Shown one piece after another: positions 56,690-64,000 of a DNA stretch of 64,000 bases; the stretch's first letter is position 1, and each line of letters starts with the position of its first letter. The stretch is from Bostrychus sinensis (lineage: Eukaryota; Chordata; Actinopteri; Gobiiformes; Eleotridae). The position numbers and the translations under genes are program-made. The notes below the pieces were generated by a model that was given only the letters and a program-made list of their open reading frames with translations, searched no databases and was not told the origin of the DNA. The DNA is taken from positions 31,656,034 to 31,720,033 of the forward strand of contig CM036244.1 in NCBI GenBank assembly GCA_020698575.1, in the 5' to 3' direction.

Positions 56690-57110
56690 CAGAATGGCCC
56701 ATCGCCTGGAGTTATCGTAGATAGATTCACCGTGGCAAGCCATATAGTAGACTTCACTGTGACTTTTTATGACCAAGGGAAAGGCCGCTTTTTATGCTTT
56801 CACCTTTTTATATCTCTATTTTGTTGCCAACCAATAGTGGCTGGCCGAGCGGCAGTGAGCGATGAGTGCATGGAGCGCCTCCCCAGCATTAATCACGTGG
56901 AGAGATAGGGGCAGTCAGGGAGGAGGCAAACAGTTGCTAGGCATTTCTCACACTCTGCTCCCCCCCTCACTGCTACACAACATTATTCTTCCCGGGATGC
57001 AGCCGGACAGCGCTTTCTCTAGTGGATTTCATTGTTGCCGATATCCAACGAGTTCGTATGATAACTGAGCGCTCCCAGTTTGAGGTTAGAAGGCAACATC
57101 TGGGTCCACA
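56690..57110 (+). promoter_or_regulatory. Candidate conserved block containing the right duplicated module
   Basis: The module at 56734-56800 (GGCAAGCCATATAGTAGACT, TCACTGTGACTTTTTATGAC, CCGCTTTTTATGCTTTC) is the partner of 55406-55475. Beyond it the block is unique and CpG-bearing: GGCTGGCCGAGCGGCAGTGA near 56840, GCATTAATCACGTGGAGAG near 56886 (an E-box CACGTG), ATGCAGCCGGACAGCGC near 56997. No coding support. Confidence 0.38.
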
Positions 57111-57449
57111 ATGGTCAGAGTGAGGGAGAAAATGTCTTACTTAATTTAAAACCATACTTTAATCGCTAAACATAAATTGCCATGGTGTGGTCACATATTT
57201 ATATATAGTATATTTTATATTAAACAACAATTTAATGTAGTGATAAATTTACTTAGATATGGTGTAGTGTCATGTTGTCTGACAGTATTTGAAGACTTGT
57301 CTGATGCGTTGTTCGTTGTAAAATAAATAAGTCTTAAAGCCATATGCATAAGTTAAAATAATAACTAACTAAAACTCAGTGTCCATTACTCCAAAAAACA
57401 AACAAACAAACAAAACAAAAAAACAAAACAAAACATTCAAACCTTTCAG
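57111..57449. other. AT-rich DNA with (CAAA)n microsatellite
   Basis: A CAAA/AAAC run covers about 57397-57436. Nothing else recognised. Confidence 0.5.
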
Positions 57450-57725
57450 TTTAACGCTCTTGTTTTGGTAACATCACCTGAAGGAACACACCTACTTCTA
57501 TTTCACCTATGTTCCTCAGTCCATAGAAACTAAAGAACATAGGTACCTGTGCATTTGTGAAAGTATCTATGTTCCCCAGTCCATCAAAACCAGGGAGGAT
57601 AAGTACATGCAGAATGTTGGTACTTGTGCATTCTGGTAAGTCGTGATGTTCCCTAACCTTAGGCCCTAACCTTAATGTTCCCCAGGGAACATAGGCACCA
57701 AGGAACATAGGGCTGATCCCCCTCA
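57450..57725. repeat. Short internally repeated element (GTTCCCCAGTCCAT type)
   Basis: ACCTATGTTCCTCAGTCCAT near 57505 and ATCTATGTTCCCCAGTCCAT near 57567 are about 62 bp apart. GGAACATAGG-type words recur inverted near 57537, 57686 and 57701. CCCTAACCTTA words near 57652 are part of it and are not telomeric. Likely an old miniature element or short tandem array, family unknown. Confidence 0.5.
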
Positions 57726-58822
57726 GACAAGCGCTATACCATCTGCCCCAGTTAACAATAACATTTCCTTTGTCACTTGACTAAACATGTAAGCATGTAA
57801 TGGTATTAGTGTTACTGCAATAGCAAAAGTCTCTCTATGTTGTAGAAAAAAAGTTTTATTGCAGCAGCATAGTAAAAAGCTACTACATAGACCATGATCC
57901 TTTGATTCTCTGTTTCACCGCAGCTGACATAAAACTCTAAAAGTTCCTATTAACACTGATGTTGATGTTATAGTGATGTGTATTGTCTCAGTTAATTTAT
58001 ACAGTTTTTCACTGATTGAGGAAGACAGTGTCACAAAAAAAAAAAGTTTATCAGATTGATCAATAATAGCCCTACTCATTTTTCAAATAGAAGGACTTGA
58101 AGAGTGAAGATCTCTGCCATGGCCCCATCTGTGTTCTGGAGCTGCACAAAAAATGGATAATAATTTCTTCCTCATCCCATTACTGATCTTTTAGTATCTT
58201 TTAATGCAAAAAAAAAGTCCTGGTCCAACCATAATTCTACAGTAGGAAATTCTTGGCAATTCAACAGACATCGCACCTTCTTTCACTCAGACGCAGAGCT
58301 GAAACTTTGTTACTGCTACGGTCAAATCTGGCAATTATGCAGCTCCATTAATAGTAATTGGGAGTAATTAGGATAAAGGGGCTCTGAAGAGGTTAGCTGA
58401 GGTTGGTCTGACGTCAATCTGGAGGACATACGTGGCCCTGGCTGTTAAGTAGAAGGAATAAAGGTCTGAGCCAGCCCAAACAAGTCAAAATTATAATTTA
58501 TTTTTTTTCAAGATCAACTAATGAACTTAGTATACCAGCTGATAACCAAAAATGGAAAGCAGAGTTGGTTAGCTTTGATTGGAGTCTACTGAAAAAAAAA
58601 AAGTTTGTTTGGAGGATTTTGTAAGAGGATAAAGCCAGTTGCTAGGTGATAGTGGGTTGTTGGTTTGGACAGGAGGCCTAAACCAGATGGTAGGCCTTTT
58701 AAAGTCTTCAAAACTGTGTTAATTCTCTACCTCTTGGCCTGGTCCGCTTTCTTGTTCTTTTTGCAAGTGCAGCATAAACTGGAGGTGGATCAGACTATAA
58801 TGCTTCTCCAAGTTGGTCTAAA
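57726..58822. other. Non-coding DNA
   Basis: Nothing recognised. The open frame at 58665-58928 is chance and overlaps the Tc1-like left end. Confidence 0.4.
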
Positions 58823-59286
58823 TAATCACCAATCAGGCATAACATTACGACCACTGACAGATGAAGTGAAAAACACAGATTACCTCTCCATGATGGCATC
58901 GTGTTATTGGTTGGGATGTACATATTAGTCAGCAGGAGAACTTATGTTTGTGTTCAAGGCTGATTTGTTAGAAGCAGGGAAAATGGAGGGAAAAAAGAGA
59001 GATGGCTAGATGATTGGGCCAGAGCATTTCCCAAACATCTTTGGGGTGTTTCCAATTTCTATCAAAACTGGTCTAAGGAAGGAACAGTGGTGGACCAGTG
59101 ACAGGTGATCGGCGTAAGGTAAAAGTTTTGAACTCAAATAGCTGCTTTTTCTGATACAAAGGTATCAGAAAACACAGCATTTTGCACACAAGGCTGCGTA
59201 TTAGGCAGGTGGTCATAACACATAACATTATAATAAACCCTTAATAATAGGCAGGTGGTCATAATGTTAAGCCTGATCGGTGTATA
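58823..59286 (+). mobile_element. Internally deleted Tc1-like transposon (second family)
   Basis: The left end CACCAATCAGGCATAACATT (58827) and the right end (AATGTTAAGCCTGATCGGTG, ending 59282) are inverted repeats of a Tc1-like family common in fishes. Plus-strand remnants of the transposase region survive: AGATGGCTAGATGATTGGGC near 59000, CTAAGGAAGGAACAGTGGTG near 59072, GGTATCAGAAAACACAGCAT near 59161. The rest is deleted (full-length about 1.5 kb). The subterminal AGGCAGGTGGTCATAA occurs twice (about 59196 and 59251), a small internal duplication. Confidence 0.88.
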
Positions 59287-60430
59287 TGGTAGTTTCGGTA
59301 GTCTGCCAGTTCCACCCCAAAATCCCCTTCAAACTCCTAATGATCCTATTTTTTGATTCTTTATTCCCATCATGGCCATGCATTTATTACCTGATGATTC
59401 TCATTCATCTGCACTCGACCCTCTAAAAGCTGTGGCTCTTAAAAGGCTTTAGCAGGTGATTTTGGCTTATTAACACCCAATGGCCAGGTGTCCCAAAATC
59501 CGGATGGTGTTTGTCCTAACTTGACCTAACTGTCCTCTATAGCAGCCGGTGCTTGCCAGCGTAAAACTTCAATTGAACTCTTGTCACTGCGCTCAACCTT
59601 AACAGCCAATCAGTGTTCCAGGAGCCACGCTGGGAGTTCAGAGCTTACATTCACACACTTTTTTTTTTTTTTTTTTTTTACATCAAGGCCTTTAAATTGC
59701 AAAACCCAGCCTTCTATCACATATCATCTTAATTGGCTGCCTGCACCAATGGAATTCCCAGATTTGGCCCTGCAAATCCACAGCAAGCCCAGCTCATTAT
59801 TTCCTAATGTGCTGCAATGCGCTGATAACATTGGTTTTTAATTCAAAGCCAATCGCAGTACTTCAAAAGGGGAACAAAAATATAACATTCCGCTCTTGTC
59901 CCTTGCATGGCTCTGTGCAGTAAACTTGCGGTGGTTGTGGGTTGAAAAATGAAACCATCTCACAGTGCCTTTCTGGGCTTGGTTCTCTCTCACACTGGGA
60001 CGTTCTTGCTTGGACACGAGCTCCCTTTTTGACAGCAACGCGATGAGGATGTTACACTATTCCGCCGCTGTGCAGGAAAACCAGTGTAGTGTTTTGTCTC
60101 GAGCGCCGTGCCATGAAACATAATATGACTAATGACATATTTTGCTGCCACGGCGGTGATCTATGACCCGTGGAGGCCGTTTGTCTGTCTGAAATCTTTC
60201 CACGAGCAATCACAAAACCACTCATCACGCTCTGGCTCTCTTTTTTTCCTCCCTCGTTTAATATTTCCACCTGAAGATTTCCATAAAAAAAAAAGCTCAC
60301 TGTCAAATGAGACATTTTGATAAAAAGGGTATATGCAGTAGGGGATTCAAAAAAATGGATGCCAATCAAGAGACGCAGCAGGAGTAGGCAGATAGAATGT
60401 ACCCAAAGCAAATGCATCCAAACATGATCT
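59287..60430. promoter_or_regulatory. Candidate conserved non-coding block, about 1 kb
   Basis: Unique DNA with several CCAAT-type words (AGCCAATCAGTG near 59605, CACCAATGG near 59744, AAAGCCAATCGCAG near 59846) and CCTTTAAATTGCAAAACCC near 59688. CpG-bearing segments include GTCTCGAGCGCCGTGCCATG near 60096 and CTGCCACGGCGGTGATCTAT near 60145. Runs of T or A interrupt at 59660-59678 and 60285-60295. No transposon ends, and the 121-codon minus frame (60052-60417) lacks features. One of the strongest regulatory candidates by texture; not tested. Confidence 0.4.
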
Positions 60431-60629
60431 TTTAACTCTGTTTGCTTTTAACCCTGTCTGTATTTTATTCTTTCATTGCCAATTGTTTTATATGCTTTTT
60501 TTCCATGTACCCAAATGTATCAACAAATAGATTATAGATATTATAATAGATAATAGATATTCTCCAAAAGACAGCTATTTTATGTGCCATGTGCCTGCTT
60601 TCAAACCTGCTGCCAGTAATAATAATAAT

Positions 60630-60758
60630 AATTCATTCATTCATTCATTTTCTACCGCTTATTCGCGTTAGGGGTCGTGGGTGACTGGAGCCTATCCCAG
60701 TAACTTTGGGCCCTAGGCAGGGTACACCCTGGACAGGGGCCAGCTTGTCGCAGGGCTG
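60630..60758 (-). repeat. Fish interspersed repeat B, copy 5 (inverted)
   Basis: On the minus strand from 60758, CAGCCCTGCGACAAGCTGGC, CCCTGTCCAGGGTGTACCCT and CTGGGATAGGCTCCAGTCAC is followed by TAAGCGGTAGAAAATGAATG and a (GAAT)n tail at 60631-60647. It is the most complete copy in the window. A leucine-rich open frame at 60645-60857 is an artefact of this repeat plus the (AAT)n run. Confidence 0.85.
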
Positions 60759-60760
60759 AC

Positions 60761-60825
<65 letters not shown>
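60761..60825. repeat. (AAT)n microsatellite
   Basis: About 65 bp of uninterrupted ATA/AAT triplets lies between repeat B and the SINE; it is likely the expanded 3' tail of the SINE. Confidence 0.95.
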
Positions 60826-60826
<1 letters not shown>

Positions 60827-61108
60827 CATTAGTCTTATACAGCGCTTTTCTAGACACTCAAAGTTGCTTTACAATTTGGTGCATTATTCATTCACTCCTC
60901 AGTCACACTCAGTGATGGAACCATTTTGCACCTACGGCCCCTCCAGCCAGCACAAACACACACTCACACTGACACATTCATACACAATCAGGCAAGGTGG
61001 GTGAAGTGTCTTGCCCCAGGACACAAAGATAGTATGGAATGCCAGCAGCGGGGCCGCAAACCTTCGGGTTAGTGGGCAAGCGCCTCTACCAACAGAGCTG
61101 CTGCTACC
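60826..61108 (-). repeat. tRNA-derived SINE, copy 4 (minus strand, near full length)
   Basis: Read from 61108 on the minus strand, GTAGCAGCAGCTCTGTTGGT then AGAGGCGCTTGCCCACTAAC is the tRNA-like head (A-box TAGCAGCAGCTCTGTTGG; B-box region near 61060, CGAAGGTTTGCGGCCCC). Body and 3' end (GTGTCTAGAAAAGCGCTGTA) are as in copy 1, ending in the (ATT)n tail. It is inserted into the tandem array. Confidence 0.85.
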
Positions 61109-62005
61109 TAGCTACCAGTTGCTCTGTTTTATTTGCTTTGTCCATGTAACTAAATGCATCAACAAATCTGTGAATTTTGCAGTTTAACACACAATCTGGA
61201 CCTTACCATTATTTTCAAAAAGTCACCAATATTTTAATTTTGCAGCCAATTGCTCTGTTTTAGTCATTCTTATGTACCTGAAAGCATCAAGGATTTATCA
61301 AACAGTATGTGAAGCTTGACACAATTTGGAATTTTATTTTCTAAAAAAAGTAATCCAGTATTTCCATTTGTCAGTCTAACACTACTGTCAGTTATTTTGT
61401 TTTATTCCCCGGTCTCATGTACCCAAACACACCAACACTAAACTTGACACACAACCGGGAATTCTCAACAATATTCCCTTACCGAAGTCACTTGCAACCG
61501 GCTGCCAGTTGCTCTGTTTTCTCTTTCCTTGTCTTAAAATTGTGGATTTTTACACACAATGTTGATCTCTAAACTTTGTCAGTTGCTCTGTTTTATTCAC
61601 TCTTTTCTTACACAAAGATACATCAAAAATTTATGACACTTTAAGCTTGACACAATCTGGATAGCTCAACGTTATTCTCCAAAAGTCACCTCTATTACAT
61701 TATAGCTTTTCTTCTCTCATTAGCTCAATTTCCATGTATCCAATTGCATGAAGAAATGTGACGCATAACATCAGTTTTTTTTTTTACCTTTAACACTGTT
61801 GTTTTATTCACTCTATGTACTGAAATGCATCAATAAATTAATGAAATATGAAGGTTACAAAAACAAAAACTCCCAGCATTATTCGCTAAATGTTCACCAT
61901 TTATTTGAAATTTGTCTGCCTTTAATTTTTAAGGATTTCATAAGTCACCAGTATTCTGCCTTCAACCGTGCTCTGTTTTGGTGGCTTTTCCAGTAAATGA
62001 CCAAA

Positions 62006-62859
62006 TTAAGGAGAATCTATTAGATTGATCTTGATTACAGTAAGACTGGGACAGAAAAAAAATAAGTGGATTAGGATAAAGTCTTTCCAAAAAACTACAT
62101 CATCACCATTAGGAGGGTCCTGTAATGCAAAGTGTTCTATAAGGCTCCACACATTATCTTGATTAATAGAAGTAAATGCATGAATAGCTTGAAAGTTTTA
62201 AGTAACCATTTTATGACTTGTTGGTAAGCTCTTAGTTTACATATAATGGGATTTCAGTGGTCTGACAAGTTTACTGTAGAAGTTGACCTAACCTTACATT
62301 TTTGCAGTAAAAGTGACTGAGCTTTTCGTCTGAGTCCCTCAACTTTGGTACAACTTGCCCGGGGAGGTAAGGCTGGCACCATCACTGACATTTTTTTAAA
62401 TCACTTTTACAGGCCTTTTTATAATTGATTGATTTATTTTATTAATGACTATTTATTGCTTTAGCTCTGATTGTCTGTCTAAAGGTTTATATGCATGTCT
62501 TTTCTTATTTGATTTTATTGCCTTATTTATGCTCTTTGCTGATCAGCACTTTGTAAACCTTGTTTTTGAAAAGAGCTATGCAAATATCAATTATGTATGT
62601 ATGTATATACCAAAGCACAACATATATGGAAATTGTAATAATGTTAAATTTGCTACTAAAAGCAGCCATGAATTAAATGTACACAAACCAATCTACAAAC
62701 TTCTCACACAGTTCTCTCAGTTTATCTACAACTTGCTCAAAGTGTTGCTCCACTTTAGATAATAGAACCCCTGACCACCTGCATGAAAATGACTTCACTA
62801 ACTAACACAGGCCCAATCCTTTTATATGATGATGTTTTACTGCTCAAGAGTGTAATCTA
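62006..62859. other. AT-rich non-coding DNA
   Basis: Nothing recognised. The 105-codon frame at 62445-62762 is F/L/Y-rich from T-rich DNA and is not believed to be coding; a (TATG)n patch lies near 62594. Confidence 0.4.
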
Positions 62860-63260
62860 GTAAGAGCTGGATCAGGCAGCATCAAAGTCTTTCCCTGACG
62901 TCAGCCTTTCTTTGGCCTTTGTTTAATCCTTAACCATCCAAGCAGATCTCCAGAGAGCTGCGGGCCTGTTGTGTTCAGACCAGGAGCTTTTGGAGTGGTG
63001 GCACCCTTCTGTTTGGGCTGGCTGCTGTACACCTGCTCCCCAGTACACCAGGGCTCACTACACTCAACAAATGTCAGGCCTGGTCTCTCTCTTTATTGTC
63101 TGGAGAGGCTGCTGGACAAAATGAGTAGGATTGTAGAGAAATCACACAAAGATCTGTCCCTCCGCTCGGTCTGGTGTGTTTGGTTAGCAGAGGTCTGGCT
63201 TAAAGTAAATGCCATTCTAACTCTCACCAGAGGGATTTAATTACCTTCAATGAGGAGGAA
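62860..63260. other. Candidate conserved non-coding block
   Basis: Unique GC-richer DNA with TTCCCTGACGTCAGCCTTTC near 62891 (a TGACGTCA cAMP-response-element-like palindrome) and CTTTGGCCTTTGTTTAATCC near 62912. An 89-codon frame (62971-63240) is open without domain features. Function is inferred only. Confidence 0.3.
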
Positions 63261-63804
63261 ATTCAGAGCAATATTCTGCGTTTTGAACTACAAAAGCTGG
63301 CTCCTAGTATAATATTAGCATAACCTATGTACGTTTGATATCTCAACAGCTCCAGTCCCGTGTGACTTCCAACTGAACTGAAGTGTTAGTTTCACTCCCA
63401 AGTGGAATAAGCCGGTATCACGTCATGCTAAAATAAGATGTCACTCTGCACCTGTGTGAATCTCTGCTGAGCACAGAGAGCTAAAATGTCCTACTGTTTT
63501 TGCACTTAAATGCAACTCAACACGCCAAATTAAAAGTGTTAATGTTTCAAACACATACTTACAATTACTGCTAAACTATTAGTGTGGTAATTTATGAAAA
63601 AGTATGGCATGGGAACAATACCAAGTACCAACTTTACACCAGAATATAAATGGGGGAATGGAAACTGTAATATATTAAAAAAGTAAACCACAGAAGGCAA
63701 CCTCTTTCTAAATTTAGCCACACATTTTAATTTTTTTTTTTTTTTTACATAAAAGTAATGGTCTCATGCTGTGCTACATGATTATGTTACATGTTTGGGG
63801 ACTT
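63261..63804. other. Non-coding DNA
   Basis: Nothing recognised; a T run at about 63731-63746. Confidence 0.4.
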
Positions 63805-63922
63805 TTGACTTTTTAGATAGAGACAGTAAGACAAGAAAGATGGGGAATGACGTGGAGCAAGTCAGAAACTGAACCTAGGCTGCTTTGGTTTATGTGGAAC
63901 ACACTCTACCAGGCGAGCCACT
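63805..63922 (-). repeat. tRNA-derived SINE head region (second SINE type)
   Basis: On the minus strand from about 63922, AGTGGCTCGCCTGGTAGAGT is an A-box-like start and GGTTCAGTTTC (about 63871-63881) a B-box-like motif. TCATTCCCCATCTTTCTTGT then CTTACTGTCTC follows, as in a widespread fish SINE. It is a SINE relic rather than a working tRNA gene, because the acceptor stem and anticodon arm are not intact. Confidence 0.65.
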
Positions 63923-64000
63923 GATTTTGTCAGTTCATTACTTCCCAAACAATGAAATGCAACTCTAAATACAGTAGTAGAGTACATGTAGTGTTACCAG
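63923..64000. other. Window end, unique DNA
   Basis: Nothing recognised. Confidence 0.3.

Larger units (their letters stand above)
60431..62005 (+). repeat. Old long-unit tandem array, interrupted by later insertions
   Basis: A phrase recurs in the same order at least six times. It runs AGTTGCTCTGTTTTATTC, CATGTACCCAAATGCATCAA, AAGCTTGACACAATCTGGA, then TTCTCCAAAAGTCACC. Starts are seen near 60473, 61117, 61246, 61388, 61503, 61578 and 61798. Unit length is about 120-145 bp, shortened to about 75 bp in one copy. Divergence is high. The array is split at about 60617-61110 by repeat B, an (AAT)n run and a SINE. Confidence 0.7.

Noticed and set aside
57640..57690. Interstitial telomere sequence
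   Set aside because: CCCTAACCTTA occurs only a few times inside another repeated element, with no TTAGGG run.
60052..60417. 121-codon minus frame
   Set aside because: It lies in a candidate regulatory block, crosses an A/T run, and shows no family resemblance.
60645..60857. Leucine-rich minus frame
   Set aside because: Produced by the (AAT)n microsatellite together with repeat B.
62445..62762. 105-codon plus frame
   Set aside because: Its composition reflects T-rich DNA and it overlaps a (TATG)n patch; no features.
63805..63922. A functional tRNA gene
   Set aside because: A-box and B-box-like motifs are present but paired stems and an anticodon arm are not; it fits a SINE head.
1..64000. 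CRISPR arrays, bacterial operons or phage genes
   Set aside because: No regularly spaced identical repeats and no prokaryotic gene organisation; the repeat families are vertebrate.

Overview
The window is nuclear DNA of a bony fish, most likely a percomorph teleost. The evidence is the repeat content: RTE-type and L2-type LINE relics, Tc1-like elements with TA flanks, hAT miniature elements with 8-bp target-site duplications, a PIF/Harbinger derivative, a piggyBac relic in a TTAA site, and tRNA-derived SINEs of the kind found across teleosts. Base composition is AT-rich with islands of higher GC.

I find no convincing intact host protein-coding gene. The longer open frames are transposon relics, antisense shadows of repeats, tandem-repeat translations, or frames that happen to be open in GC-richer non-coding blocks. 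Two possible host-derived coding traces remain. One is a single terminal-exon-like frame at 5685-5951. The other is a broken coiled-coil coding relic at about 26050-27020, with tryptophans spaced by heptads.

Layout. 1-5 kb: sparse repeats, a TIR-bounded miniature element (3048-3479) and a Harbinger derivative carrying the broken 5' end of its transposase (3751-4391). 5.7-6.0 kb: the exon-like frame. 8.2-8.8 kb: an internally deleted Tc1-like element in a (TA)n tract. 11-18 kb: miniature elements, a SINE and candidate conserved blocks. 18.2-19.2 kb: a highly diverged minisatellite with a unit of about 35 bp. 20.8-25.9 kb: a dense repeat cluster (LINE 3' fragment, miniature elements, hAT element with perfect duplication, L2-like LINE relic, Tc1 transposase relic, SINE). 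26-31 kb: the coiled-coil relic, an L2 3' fragment, and a piggyBac relic with a small Tc1-type element nested in its coding region. 38.76-41.52 kb: a near-complete RTE-type LINE with a 10-bp target-site duplication and a deleted endonuclease domain. 41.7-50 kb: candidate conserved non-coding blocks alternating with hAT elements and a SINE. 54.4-60.4 kb: the densest run of candidate regulatory sequence, including a local duplication. 60.4-62.0 kb: an old long-unit tandem array split by a later compound repeat insertion.

Taken together the window looks like an intergenic regulatory domain or gene desert, or possibly a giant intron, with fossil transposons between candidate enhancers. Conservation of those blocks is inferred from composition and motif content only; no alignment was run. 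Family names for repeats rest on recognised motifs, terminal inverted repeats and target-site duplications read directly from the sequence.
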